Below, one piece after another: positions 1 to 8,945 of a stretch of DNA of 64,000 nucleotides. Under the pieces are notes generated by a model. The model made no database searches. It had not been told where the DNA came from and saw only the letters and a list, made by a program, of their open reading frames with translations. Both the position numbers and the translations under genes were made by a program. Source of the DNA: Tissierella sp032104385. Its GTDB lineage: Bacteria; Bacillota; Clostridia; Tissierellales; Tissierellaceae. Positions within the stretch are counted from its first letter, which is position 1; each line of letters begins with the position of its first letter. The DNA is taken from NCBI RefSeq assembly GCF_032104385.1, contig NZ_DAMCHJ010000011.1, positions 1 to 64,000 of the forward strand, read 5' to 3'.

Positions 1-158
1 TAAGGGGCTTATTGATGTAAACAATTTCAACATTCTATCTCCAGTTATTAAATAAGAATTCAGTATAGTTATCCTTGAAAATTTAGTATAATAACTAAAT
101 AGAAGTATTAAAAGAAAGGAGGATAGTTTTTTTAATAAAATCAATAAGGAGGAATATT

Positions 159-1532
159 ATGTCTAGTGAAAAAGCTTCAAATGTTGGATTTTTTGAGAGG
201 CGATTTAAGCTAAAGGAACACAATACAGATGTAAAAACAGAAATAATGGCGGGGATTACTACATTTATGACCATGGCCTATATCTTGGCAGTAAATCCAG
301 GGATACTTTCAGATTCAGGTATGGATTATGGTGGAGTATTTACAGCAACTGCACTTTCCGCATTTATTGCTTGTGTGATGATGGCATTCTTAGCCAATTA
401 TCCTTTTGCACTTGCACCAGGTATGGGACTTAATGCATTTTTTACTTATACAGTAGTTTTTGGTATGGGACATTCTTGGCAATTTGCTTTAACAGCAGTA
501 TTTCTTGAGGGGATTATATTTATAATATTATCATTTTTCCAGGTAAGAGAGGCAATTTTTAATTCAATCCCTATGAATCTTAAAAAGGCTGTATCTGTAG
601 GTATAGGTCTATTTATAGCATTGATTGGGTTAATAAATGCTGGAATAGTAGATACAGGAAAAATGTTCATGGAAAATGGAGTTAATGTATTAAATGAAGG
701 AGGATTAATAATTACTCTGGGAAATTTAAAATCTCCTTCAGCATTATTAGCATTAATAGGTCTTGTTATAACAGGAATTCTTTTAGCTAAAAACATTAAG
801 GGAGCATTGTTCTTTGGTATAATAATAACCACATTGATTGGAATACCAATGGGAGTAAGTTATATGCCTAATGGAGAATTTCTAGGTATATTTTCTCTAC
901 CTCCATCTCTTAAGGATGTAGCATTCCAATTTGAATGGAGTAGAATATTCTCATTTGATATGCTTATAGTAGTATTTACATTCTTATTTGTTGACGTATT
1001 CGATACTGTAGGTACTTTAATAGGAGTATCATCAAAGGCTGGAATGCTTGATGAAGAAGGGAAACTACCTAGAGTAAGACAAGCCCTATTAGCAGATGCT
1101 ATAGGAACAACTTTTGGTGCATGTTTAGGTACATCTACAGTAACTACTTTTGTAGAGTCAGCTTCAGGTGTTTCAGATGGTGGTAGAACTGGACTTACTG
1201 CTTTATCAACAGGAGTTATGTTTGCATTAGCATTAATATTATCCCCACTATTTGGTATGATACCAGGAGCTGCAACGGCACCAGCATTAATTTTAGTTGG
1301 ATTATTTATGATGAGTCCAATTAAGGAAATTGACTTAGATGATTTTACAGAAGCGATACCAGCATTTTTAACAATAGTTATGATGCCTTTCGCCTATAGT
1401 ATAGCAGAAGGTATTGTATTTGGTATGGTTTCATATGTAGTATTAAAAGTATTAGCAGGAAAGCAAAAAGATGTATCACCAATTATGTACGTATTAGCAT
1501 TTCTATTTGTATTAAAAACTATATTTATGTAA
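159..1532 (+). CDS. NCS2/AzgA-type purine (guanine/hypoxanthine) permease
   Basis: The 457-residue protein is a polytopic membrane transporter of the AzgA/PbuG branch of the nucleobase-cation symporter-2 family, which imports hypoxanthine, guanine or adenine with protons. Visible are an N-terminal family signature (EIMAGITTFMTMAYIL near residue 28), many hydrophobic segments and the conserved DVFDTVGTLIGV stretch near residue 280 that lines the substrate site. Length is normal for the family. The ATG has a good AAGGAGGA site at 146-153. It lies just upstream of a molybdenum hydroxylase operon, which suggests purine supply to that enzyme, although a terminator at 1541-1568 separates them. The exact base specificity cannot be read from sequence. 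I saw no purine riboswitch in the 158 bases upstream. Confidence 0.93.
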   Translation: MSSEKASNVGFFERRFKLKEHNTDVKTEIMAGITTFMTMAYILAVNPGILSDSGMDYGGVFTATALSAFIACVMMAFLANYPFALAPGMGLNAFFTYTVVFGMGHSWQFALTAVFLEGIIFIILSFFQVREAIFNSIPMNLKKAVSVGIGLFIALIGLINAGIVDTGKMFMENGVNVLNEGGLIITLGNLKSPSALLALIGLVITGILLAKNIKGALFFGIIITTLIGIPMGVSYMPNGEFLGIFSLPPSLKDVAFQFEWSRIFSFDMLIVVFTFLFVDVFDTVGTLIGVSSKAGMLDEEGKLPRVRQALLADAIGTTFGACLGTSTVTTFVESASGVSDGGRTGLTALSTGVMFALALILSPLFGMIPGAATAPALILVGLFMMSPIKEIDLDDFTEAIPAFLTIVMMPFAYSIAEGIVFGMVSYVVLKVLAGKQKDVSPIMYVLAFLFVLKTIFM

Positions 1533-1540
1533 CAACTACT

Positions 1541-1568
1541 AGCCGCCTTCTCTATGGAGGCGGCTTTC
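1541..1568 (+). terminator. Hairpin terminator after the purine permease
   Basis: AGCCGCCT (1541-1548) pairs with AGGCGGCT (1558-1565) around a short loop. The stem is GC-rich compared with the surrounding DNA and is followed by a short T stretch. It sits 9 bases after the permease stop and about 30 bases before the hydroxylase operon, so it should separate the two transcripts at least partly. Confidence 0.75.
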
Positions 1569-1599
1569 TAAAACAAAAAATCCTATGTGAGGTGTAAAT

Positions 1600-2463
1600 A
1601 TGACCTTAAATCAAGTATATAATGGAAATAATATTGATGAAGTAGTAGAAATTCTTGGCAAATATGGTAGAGATGCAAAAATAATAGCTGGAGGTACTGA
1701 TATTGTAATTGCCTTGAAAAATGAGAAAATATCACCTAAGGTGTTAATAGATATTACTAAAATTGCAGACTTGAAGGACATAGAGGATGATGGGGAATAT
1801 ATTAAAATAGGTGCAGGTGTGACCTTTACACAAATTATTAGAAATCCTTTATTTCAAGGGAATTTATATGGATTGTATAAGGCGTGTAGAATGGTAGGCT
1901 CACCACAAATAAGGAATAAGGGAACCATAGGAGGAAATATTGCAAATGGATCTGCAGCAGCAGATTCAATACCACCACTAATTGCATTAGGAAGTAAGGT
2001 TAAACTTTTAAGTATAGATGGAACTAGGGAAATAGCAATAGAAGACTATTACAATGATCCTATAAAAGAAAATGAAATACTTACAACTATTACATTTAAA
2101 AAGCCAAAGGAAAATCAAATTCTTACCTTTGCTAAACTTGGACTTAGAAAGGCATTAGCCATATCAAGGCTCACTTCTGCTACTTTTATTGAATTTGATG
2201 ATGAAGATTTTGTTAAATCCATTAGGGTTGCTAGTGGAGCATTGGGGAAATACCCTATGAGAGAATATGAAGTGGAAAAATATTTAATTGGAAAGAAAAT
2301 TGAAGCAAAAACCATAGAAGGAGCTATAGGTACAATACAGAGTTCCATGGATGAAAGATTAAAGGGTAGAGCCACTTTGCCATATAAAAGAGTTGCCATA
2401 TCTGGCATATTGAAAGAAGCTATGGAATTAGCAGTAAAAAATAAAGGTGGTGTAAAGGAATGA
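1600..2463 (+). CDS. Molybdenum hydroxylase FAD-binding subunit (XdhB/NdhF-like)
   Basis: This 287-residue protein is the FAD subunit of a xanthine-dehydrogenase-family enzyme; it passes electrons from the iron-sulfur subunit to its acceptor. The FAD-binding signature IIAGGTDIVIALKN is near residue 28 and a second FAD contact, RNKGTIGGNIANGSAAAD, is near residue 106. The C-terminal third matches the CO-dehydrogenase flavoprotein C-terminal domain. It begins the operon, preceded by GAGGTG, and overlaps the next gene by ATGA. The gene order FAD, FeS, Mo-large, Mo-medium is the same as in the nicotinate dehydrogenase locus (ndhFSLM) of Eubacterium barkeri. The adjacent purine permease favours a purine substrate, which remains inference. 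Confidence 0.93.
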   Translation: MTLNQVYNGNNIDEVVEILGKYGRDAKIIAGGTDIVIALKNEKISPKVLIDITKIADLKDIEDDGEYIKIGAGVTFTQIIRNPLFQGNLYGLYKACRMVGSPQIRNKGTIGGNIANGSAAADSIPPLIALGSKVKLLSIDGTREIAIEDYYNDPIKENEILTTITFKKPKENQILTFAKLGLRKALAISRLTSATFIEFDDEDFVKSIRVASGALGKYPMREYEVEKYLIGKKIEAKTIEGAIGTIQSSMDERLKGRATLPYKRVAISGILKEAMELAVKNKGGVKE

Positions 2464-2933
2464 TAGATATTAGTCTAAGGGTAAATGGTGAATATTTTGA
2501 AGTTTCTATAGAGGAAAATTTAAGATTAATAGATTTATTGAGAGATGAACTTAAACTTTTAGGTACCAAGGAAGGTTGTGGAGAAGGGGAATGTGGGGCT
2601 TGTACTGTTATTATGGATGGGGAGACAGTTAATTCTTGCCTTATAATGGCATTTCAAGCTAATGGAAGTAATATTTTAACCATAGAAGGAATGGAGAAAG
2701 ATGGCAAGCTTCATCCAATACAACAAGCATATATAGATGCAGGGGCAGTACAATGTGGATTTTGTATTCCGGGAATGGTTTTATCTACTAAAGCATTGTT
2801 AGATAAAAATCCTAATCCTACAAGGGATGAAATTAGAGAAGGTATATCTGGAAATTTATGCAGATGTACAGGATATAATAAAATGCTAGATGCAACTGAA
2901 AAGGCTATAAAATATATGGAGGGGGAAAAGTAA
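2460..2933 (+). CDS. Molybdenum hydroxylase [2Fe-2S] subunit (XdhC/NdhS-like)
   Basis: This 157-residue electron-transfer subunit holds two [2Fe-2S] clusters. The N-terminal plant-ferredoxin-type cluster is shown by CGEGECGACTV followed by a further Cys (NSC). The C-terminal helical cluster domain is shown by QCGFCIPGM and NLCRCTGY. Length is typical for small subunits of this family. The ATG overlaps the FAD gene stop (ATGA), and its own stop overlaps the start of the molybdopterin subunit (TAATG), so translation is probably coupled across the operon. Confidence 0.95.
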   Translation: MIDISLRVNGEYFEVSIEENLRLIDLLRDELKLLGTKEGCGEGECGACTVIMDGETVNSCLIMAFQANGSNILTIEGMEKDGKLHPIQQAYIDAGAVQCGFCIPGMVLSTKALLDKNPNPTRDEIREGISGNLCRCTGYNKMLDATEKAIKYMEGEK

Positions 2934-4204
2934 TGGAGCTAAATGTAATAGGAAAAAGTATAGTCAGAGTAGACGCATATAGTAAAGTTACAGGTAAGGC
3001 AGTTTATCCTCAAGATATATATTTAGATAATATGGCATATGGGAAAACCTTAAGGTCAAAAAAACCTCATGCTAAAATCACAGTAGATATCAGTGAGGCA
3101 GAGAAGGTTGATGGGGTATTAAAGGTATTCACATATAAAGATGTTCCAAGAGAAAATAGCCATGGAGTAGTGTTTAAAGACCATGAAGTATTTGCAAGTG
3201 AAAAGGTTATAAGAATAGGAGAGCCAATAGCATTTATAGTAGGAGAGACCCAAAAAGCTTGTGATGAGGGTTATAAAAAAGTTAAAATTCATTATGAAGA
3301 AATACCTGCAGTATTTGATCCAATAGAAGCTATGAAGGAAAATTCACCAAAGGTACATGGAGATTCTAACATTATATTTCATTATAAATTAAGGCATGGA
3401 GATATAGAAGAAGGAAAGAAGAAATGTAGATATATAGTAGAGAATATATATAAATCACCAATGGCAGAACATGCTTTTTTACAACCAGAAGCAGGAGTTG
3501 CTTATCTTGAAGAAGATGGAACAGTAGTTGTGGCTGTAGCTACTCAGTATCCGCATTATGACAGAGAGGAAGTAGCTATAAATTTAGGTTTGCCAGAAGA
3601 AAAGGTTAAGATAATAAATACAGCAGTAGGTGGAGCCTTTGGAGCTAGGGAGGATATATCGCCACAGATTCATTTGGCATTAGCAGCTATGGTATTAAAA
3701 AGACCAGTAAAGGTTATATATTCAAGGGAAGAATCGTTTTTGACACATTCAAAACGCCATCCGATGATTATGAAGTATAAAACTGGTGCAGATGAAAATG
3801 GGATTCTTCAATATATGGAAGCAGAGATAATAGGTGATTCAGGAGCCCACTGCTCTTGGGCAATAAATGTACTAAGAAAGGCAGGAGTTCATGCTACTGG
3901 ACCCTATGTCATACCAAATGTAAAGGTAGATACCTATGCAGTATATACCAATAATCCATTTACTGGAGCCATGAGGGGGTTTGGTGCAACTCAGGTACCT
4001 ATGGCTCATGAGCAACAAATAGATATGCTGGCAGAGAAACTAGGCATGGATCCCGTTGAAATTAGGATGAAAAATATATTTAGAAAAGACTCCATGACGG
4101 CAACAGGTCAGATACTTACAGATAGTGTTCCTTTAGATAAATGCATTGAAAAAGTAGAAGAAGATTTTCAGTTCTCAAGAAGATTTGAGGAGGTGCTTGC
4201 ATGA
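2933..4204 (+). CDS. Molybdenum hydroxylase molybdopterin subunit, N-terminal half (NdhL-like)
   Basis: The 423-residue protein corresponds to the N-terminal part of the xanthine dehydrogenase molybdopterin subunit. It has the small a/b hammerhead domain (residues about 15-120) and the first Mo-cofactor-binding region, including AVGGAFGAREDISPQ near residue 232 and AMRGFGATQVPMAHEQQ near residue 345, which contact the cofactor and substrate. It stops where ordinary XdhA continues; the remainder is encoded by the next gene, which has its own RBS and an ATGA overlap. This split, and the 423/331-residue sizes, resemble the 50 and 37 kDa subunits of E. barkeri nicotinate dehydrogenase. It is therefore more likely a natural two-chain subunit than a frameshift. 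Confidence 0.9.
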   Translation: MELNVIGKSIVRVDAYSKVTGKAVYPQDIYLDNMAYGKTLRSKKPHAKITVDISEAEKVDGVLKVFTYKDVPRENSHGVVFKDHEVFASEKVIRIGEPIAFIVGETQKACDEGYKKVKIHYEEIPAVFDPIEAMKENSPKVHGDSNIIFHYKLRHGDIEEGKKKCRYIVENIYKSPMAEHAFLQPEAGVAYLEEDGTVVVAVATQYPHYDREEVAINLGLPEEKVKIINTAVGGAFGAREDISPQIHLALAAMVLKRPVKVIYSREESFLTHSKRHPMIMKYKTGADENGILQYMEAEIIGDSGAHCSWAINVLRKAGVHATGPYVIPNVKVDTYAVYTNNPFTGAMRGFGATQVPMAHEQQIDMLAEKLGMDPVEIRMKNIFRKDSMTATGQILTDSVPLDKCIEKVEEDFQFSRRFEEVLA

Positions 4205-5196
4205 AAAAAAGAGGTATAGGTATGGGAGTTTCTTTTTATGGAACAGGCTATGGTAATGGATTTCCAGATATATCAAGGGCGATTATTAGGCTTCTTCCAG
4301 GTGGGAAAATAGGAGTATATTGTGGAGTAACAGAGGTAGGTCAAGGAGCTAAAACAGCTATGAGACAAATAGGTGCTGAGGTACTAGGTCTAAATATAGA
4401 AGATATTGAATTAGTTCATGAAAATACATCTTTGATGCCTGATTCTGGAACTGCAGCAGCAACTAGGCAAACATATAATACAGGCAATGCTATAAAAATA
4501 GCTTGTGAGAATATGAAGAATGAGTTATTTGACAAAGCTAAAATAGAGCTAAACTTAAACTCCACAGCAGGATTAATATTAAAAGACGGTGAAATAGTGC
4601 TAAGCTTTTTTCCCCAAAAGAGAATATCCTATGCTAAATTGGCGGAAATATATAATGGTGATAATACAATAGAAGCTAAGGGAGAATTTATTGCCCAAAC
4701 CACTGAAATGGATCCAGAGACAGGACAAGGAGCACCTTATTGGCCTTATACATTTAATGCTTGTGCAGTAGAAGTGGAAGTGGATACGGAAACAGGAATA
4801 ATTAATCTCATAAGATCTACATTTGCACAAGATGCAGGTCGTGCAGTAAACCCAAAGATATTAGAAGGTCAAATGGATGGGGGATTTGCCATGGGTCTTG
4901 GATATACATTGCTTGAAGATTTGAATCTTGAAAATGGAATAATGAAGAATAATAAATTTTCAAAGTACCTAATACCAACAGCTATGGATATGATAGATAT
5001 AAATAATATTATAGTTGAAGATCCAGAAACTACTGCTCCTTACGGAGCAAAGGGGATTGGGGAACCTGTTATGATTCCAATGGCTCCAGCAATACTAAAT
5101 GCAATATACGATGCTACGGGAGTTAGGATTACAGAAATGCCTGTTACACCAGAAAGATTTATTAGAGCTTTAAAGGAGGCAGAAGATAAAAAATAA
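4201..5196 (+). CDS. Molybdenum hydroxylase molybdopterin subunit, C-terminal half (NdhM-like)
   Basis: The 331-residue protein is the C-terminal part of the molybdopterin-binding subunit. It carries the cofactor contact region GVTEVGQGAKTAMRQI (near residue 40), SGTAAATRQTYNTGNA (near residue 82) and the GAKGIGEP motif near residue 280, whose Glu is the catalytic base in this enzyme family. The start has a GGAGGTG site inside the end of the preceding gene and overlaps its stop by four bases. With the other three subunits it would form a cytoplasmic hydroxylase oxidising an N-heterocycle, perhaps xanthine, another purine or nicotinate. The downstream YqeB/YqeC genes suggest a selenido ligand on Mo, not a selenocysteine residue. 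Confidence 0.9.
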   Translation: MKKRGIGMGVSFYGTGYGNGFPDISRAIIRLLPGGKIGVYCGVTEVGQGAKTAMRQIGAEVLGLNIEDIELVHENTSLMPDSGTAAATRQTYNTGNAIKIACENMKNELFDKAKIELNLNSTAGLILKDGEIVLSFFPQKRISYAKLAEIYNGDNTIEAKGEFIAQTTEMDPETGQGAPYWPYTFNACAVEVEVDTETGIINLIRSTFAQDAGRAVNPKILEGQMDGGFAMGLGYTLLEDLNLENGIMKNNKFSKYLIPTAMDMIDINNIIVEDPETTAPYGAKGIGEPVMIPMAPAILNAIYDATGVRITEMPVTPERFIRALKEAEDKK

Positions 5197-5221
5197 GATA
5201 AGGATATGGGAGGTAGCATTA

Positions 5222-6799
5222 GTGAAAAAAGGAATTAGAGATTTTTTAAATATATTCATAATTTCTATTGTATTTATGGGAATGAATTATTTTTCAAATT
5301 TATATTTTACAAACCCAATTATACAAATTAGTCTAATTTTTCTATTTTCAATAGGATTATCTCTGGGAGTATTAAAAATCAAAAGCAACAGGGGAGTAGA
5401 CGAGATAATAAAATGTCTATCTAATATTAATGATTTGGACTTTTCTTTGTCAGAAGATGTGAATATACCTATGGAAGCAAAAGAAAAGATTAATAAAGCT
5501 TGTCAAGAAATAAGAGGAAATTTAAAAACTCAAGTAGAAATATCCACTGAAATATTTAATATATGTGAAAGTTTAAGCATATTAGCTACGGAGTCCTTAT
5601 CTAGTTCAGAACTAATAGCTTCTTCAACAGAATTAGTTGATACCAATGCATTACAGCAAAGCAAAATGCTTAATGAAACTAATAATTTAGCTGAGAGAAT
5701 TTATCTATCTATGGAAAGGATAGACAAGGATATAATTGATAAAATTCAATTTATATCAAATTCTATTACCTCAGCTCAAAAAGGAATTGAAGAAATAGGT
5801 CATATAGAAGATAGAATAATAAATTCTAAGAATATGGTAGAGAAAAGCTCTAAGAGAATAATGGAGTTGCGAAATTATTCAGATGAAGTAGGAAAGCTTA
5901 TAGATTTTATAAATGCAATATCTAATCAAACCAAAATGCTTTCATTAAATGCATCTATAGAAGCAGCTAGAGCTGGAGAGCATGGTAAAGGATTTTCCAT
6001 AGTTGCTATGGAAGTAGGTAAATTAGCTAATGAAACAGAGGTTGTATCTAAAAAAATAGAAGAAGTAATTTATAAACTACAAGATGAAATAGTTCTTATC
6101 TCAGAATCTATGGTAGAGGAAATGAAATATATGGATGAAAATTGTGAAATCATTGAATTTACAAATAGAGAGTTCATATCAATAATAGAGACTTTAAGTT
6201 TAGGTAAAGAAAGTTTAGAGGGAATAAAAGAATTCACCAGCGAAAATAACACTATGATAGAGGAAATAGCTACAAATATAACCAAAATTGCTGAATTTTC
6301 ACAGGAAACAACTGCTCAAATAGAATTAACTACAGAGAAAACAGCAGAACAGCGTAATATAGCAAGAGACTTAAATATGGTAGTAGAGAAAACAAGAGGA
6401 CATGTATATAATATGCAGCAATTTGTAGTAGGTAAAGTAATGGAAGAAAAAATGTTAAAGCAAGCCTATGCAGTAAAAGAATATTTTAAGAGAAATCAAA
6501 ATGTAACTGATAACATGATAAATGAATTTATTAAAGAAGTAGGAGTAGATGCAGTATATATTACTGATGAATCAGGAGTAGTGAAATTTACCAATGAGAA
6601 ATCCGCTGTAGGTTTGAATTTATATGAAGCAGACCATAGCTTTTTACAACTTAAAAGAGGTAAAACGGAATATATAGTAACTCCAGTTAAGAAAAGAGTA
6701 GAAGATGGAAAATTATTTAAGTTTCTAACTCTTACAGACGAAATAGGGAGACTATATGAAATAGGTCTTGCATTAAACTCAATGATAAAAAACATATAA
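5222..6799 (+). CDS. Methyl-accepting chemotaxis-type protein with C-terminal sensory-like domain
   Basis: This 525-residue protein starts at GTG after a GGGAGGT site. It has two closely spaced membrane segments (about 10-27 and 33-52), no evident HAMP domain, a long helical signalling domain with the conserved MCP tip EAARAGEHGKGFSIVAMEVG near residue 248, and a C-terminal globular domain (about 420-525) that looks like a small Cache/PAS-type module (VDAVYITDESGVVKFTNEKS). Most chemoreceptors put the sensor at the N terminus and outside the cell; here the likely sensor follows the signalling domain and would be cytoplasmic. It sits between the hydroxylase subunits and their maturation genes, so it may monitor substrate, product or redox state. 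The link to the pathway is inference. Confidence 0.85.
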   Translation: MKKGIRDFLNIFIISIVFMGMNYFSNLYFTNPIIQISLIFLFSIGLSLGVLKIKSNRGVDEIIKCLSNINDLDFSLSEDVNIPMEAKEKINKACQEIRGNLKTQVEISTEIFNICESLSILATESLSSSELIASSTELVDTNALQQSKMLNETNNLAERIYLSMERIDKDIIDKIQFISNSITSAQKGIEEIGHIEDRIINSKNMVEKSSKRIMELRNYSDEVGKLIDFINAISNQTKMLSLNASIEAARAGEHGKGFSIVAMEVGKLANETEVVSKKIEEVIYKLQDEIVLISESMVEEMKYMDENCEIIEFTNREFISIIETLSLGKESLEGIKEFTSENNTMIEEIATNITKIAEFSQETTAQIELTTEKTAEQRNIARDLNMVVEKTRGHVYNMQQFVVGKVMEEKMLKQAYAVKEYFKRNQNVTDNMINEFIKEVGVDAVYITDESGVVKFTNEKSAVGLNLYEADHSFLQLKRGKTEYIVTPVKKRVEDGKLFKFLTLTDEIGRLYEIGLALNSMIKNI

Positions 6800-6811
6800 A
6801 TGGTGACTGAA

Positions 6812-7534
6812 ATGTTTATATATGAAGCCATGGAATTGAATATAGATGATAAAGAGATGATTTCTTTCGTTGGAGGTGGAGGGAAGACCACTACGATTTT
6901 TCAATTAGCTAAAGAATTTATATTTTTAGGTAAAAAGGTACTTATATCCACTACTACTAAAATAGGTGTACCTTTAAAGGATGAATATGATTATCTCTTT
7001 TTAAAAGATATAGATCATAATTTCAATCCACAAAACTCTACTATTACAATATTAGGTGAAGAAATAAAAGATAAAAAGCTAATAGGTATTTCTCCAGAGA
7101 AGTCAGATGAGATTTTCGGAAGAAATATATTTGATATCATTCTAATAGAGGCAGATGGTGCCAATAGAAAAGCTATAAAAGCACCAGCGAGTCATGAACC
7201 AGTAGTACCCATAAGTAGTACTAAAACCATAGGGGTTATAGGTTTAGATTCATTGGGAAAGTCAATAGATAAAAATAGGGTTCATAGGGCAGAAATATTA
7301 TCAGCAATAGTAGGAAAAGCATTATTAGATATAATTGATGAAGAAACTATTATAAAACTTGTTTTAGATGAAAATGGATTATTTAAAAATACATATGGAA
7401 ATAAAATTCTATTGCTGAATAAAGCTAATGATGAAATAAGAATTTTTAGGGCAATAAAAATTAGAAAGATATTAAAGAATAATGGATTTAAAGATGTAAT
7501 TATATCAAATATCAAAAAAAAGGAATTTTATTAG
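6812..7534 (+). CDS. yqeC: Selenium-dependent hydroxylase accessory protein YqeC
   Basis: This P-loop protein of about 240 residues belongs to the YqeC family, found with selenium-dependent molybdenum hydroxylases. The Walker A-like ISFVGGGGKTTTIFQLAKE is near the N terminus and is followed by VLISTTTKIG; ILIEADGANRKAIKAP near residue 115 resembles a Walker B/switch region. I chose ATG 6812 because GGTGA at 6802-6806 is well spaced for it, while ATG 6800 directly follows the chemoreceptor stop without an RBS. The precise reaction is not established; a role in making the selenated cofactor is inferred from family co-occurrence. Confidence 0.88.
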   Translation: MFIYEAMELNIDDKEMISFVGGGGKTTTIFQLAKEFIFLGKKVLISTTTKIGVPLKDEYDYLFLKDIDHNFNPQNSTITILGEEIKDKKLIGISPEKSDEIFGRNIFDIILIEADGANRKAIKAPASHEPVVPISSTKTIGVIGLDSLGKSIDKNRVHRAEILSAIVGKALLDIIDEETIIKLVLDENGLFKNTYGNKILLLNKANDEIRIFRAIKIRKILKNNGFKDVIISNIKKKEFY

Positions 7535-7544
7535 GTGAATAATC

Positions 7545-8123
7545 ATGATAACAGGAATTATCTTAGCATCAGGTTTTTCAAGAAGAATGAAAAAGGATAA
7601 GCTATTAATAAAAGTAGATGGAGAAAGTATAATTGAAAGAGTAATAAAAGCCTGTATAAATTCAAAATTAGATAATGTAATTTTAGTCTATAGAAGTAAG
7701 GAAGTAAAAGAAATAGGAGAAAAGTATAATATAAAGACTATTTATAATAAAGATGCTTATCTAGGACAATCACAGGCACTAAAACTAGGTATGAATGAAG
7801 CCATAGAAGCAAATGATTATATGTTTTTAGTAGGGGATCAGCCTTTTCTTACATCAGAAATTATAAATATACTAATAGAAGAATACAATAATTCACACTT
7901 ACCTATTTTAGTGCCTTATTATAATGGAATTAGAGGAATGCCTATGCTTATTTCTTCTATCTTTAAAGAAGAACTTCTAAAAATCACAGGAGATAAAGGT
8001 GGAAGGGATATAGTAGAAGATAATATTTTTAGAGTAAAAAAAGTTTATATAAAAGAAGAAAAGCTAGGTATGGATATAGATAGACCAGAAGATTTAGATT
8101 TATTAAATATGAATAAAAAATGA
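7545..8123 (+). CDS. MocA-like molybdenum cofactor nucleotidyltransferase
   Basis: The 192-residue protein is a MobA/MocA-type NTP transferase. The nucleotide-binding start ITGIILASGFSRRMKKDKLL and the metal-binding FLVGDQPFL near residue 96 are typical. MocA makes molybdopterin cytosine dinucleotide, the cofactor form used by xanthine-dehydrogenase-family enzymes, from MPT-Mo and CTP. Its place among the hydroxylase maturation genes supports that reading over the GTP-specific MobA. It is 10 bases after yqeC and is presumably co-transcribed. Confidence 0.88.
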   Translation: MITGIILASGFSRRMKKDKLLIKVDGESIIERVIKACINSKLDNVILVYRSKEVKEIGEKYNIKTIYNKDAYLGQSQALKLGMNEAIEANDYMFLVGDQPFLTSEIINILIEEYNNSHLPILVPYYNGIRGMPMLISSIFKEELLKITGDKGGRDIVEDNIFRVKKVYIKEEKLGMDIDRPEDLDLLNMNKK

Positions 8124-8147
8124 TAAGTTCTAAGTAGGTGTTAATAT

Positions 8148-8945
8148 ATGGATACAATAATTATTCGTGGTGGTGGCGATATAGCTACAGGTATAGGACA
8201 TAGATTATATATGGCAGGATTTAAAGTAGTGATGTTAGATATAGAAAAACCATTAGCCATTAGAAGAAAAGTATCATTTTGTGAGGCTATATACATGGGA
8301 GAAATTGCAGTAGAAGGGGTTAAAGCCGTTTTAGCAAAAAATTTAGACGAAATTTATAATACTATTGATATAGGAGCTATCCCAGTATGTGTAGATGAGA
8401 AGGGTGAGATAATAAACAGATTAAATCCAATGGTAGTAGTAGATAGTATACTTGCTAAGAAAAATCTTGGAACTACAAAAAATATGGCTCCAATAACCAT
8501 AGGAGTGGGACCTGGATTTGAAGCAGGAGTAGATGTGGATTTGGTTGTAGAAACTAAGAGAGGTCATTTTTTAGGAAAAGTAATACATAATGGAAAAGCG
8601 GAAAATAATACTGGGATTCCAGGGGATGTTATGGGATATAAGGAAGAAAGAATAATTAGGGCTAGTGCTAATGGAATATTTAAATCGTATTATGATATAG
8701 GCAGCAAGATTGAAGCAGGAGAAATAGTAGGTGAAACTGGAGGGATAAAAATACCAGCAAAAATCTCTGGTATATTAAGAGGCATTATAAAAGAAGGACT
8801 TTATGTAAAGGAAGGATTAAAAATAGGAGATATAGATCCTCGAGGAATAGAGGATTATGCCTATACAATATCTGATAAAGCTAGGGCAGTAGGAGGCGGA
8901 GTCTTGGAGGGAATAATGTATCTAATGAGAGGAAGGAGATTTTAA
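8148..8945 (+). CDS. yqeB: Selenium-dependent molybdenum hydroxylase system protein YqeB (EF2563 family)
   Basis: The 265-residue protein matches the EF2563/YqeB family, which together with YqeC is used as a genomic marker of the labile-selenium molybdenum hydroxylase trait. The N-terminal Rossmann-like IIIRGGGDIATGIGHRLYMA probably binds a nucleotide. A central region, TIGVGPGFEAGVDVDLVVET, and a C-terminal biotinyl/barrel-like stretch (SKIEAGEIVGETGGIKIPA) follow. Its role in inserting selenium into the Mo site is inferred from gene association. The stop codon directly abuts the xdhC start. Confidence 0.9.
   Translation: MDTIIIRGGGDIATGIGHRLYMAGFKVVMLDIEKPLAIRRKVSFCEAIYMGEIAVEGVKAVLAKNLDEIYNTIDIGAIPVCVDEKGEIINRLNPMVVVDSILAKKNLGTTKNMAPITIGVGPGFEAGVDVDLVVETKRGHFLGKVIHNGKAENNTGIPGDVMGYKEERIIRASANGIFKSYYDIGSKIEAGEIVGETGGIKIPAKISGILRGIIKEGLYVKEGLKIGDIDPRGIEDYAYTISDKARAVGGGVLEGIMYLMRGRRF

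Noticed and set aside
87..92. TATAAT as the -10 box of the purine permease promoter
   Set aside because: The nearby TTGAAA is only 6 bases away and no -35-like hexamer occurs at 16-18 bases upstream.
1..158. Purine riboswitch upstream of the purine permease
   Set aside because: The conserved core sequences of the purine riboswitch are absent; only two GGAGG sites and AT-rich DNA are present.
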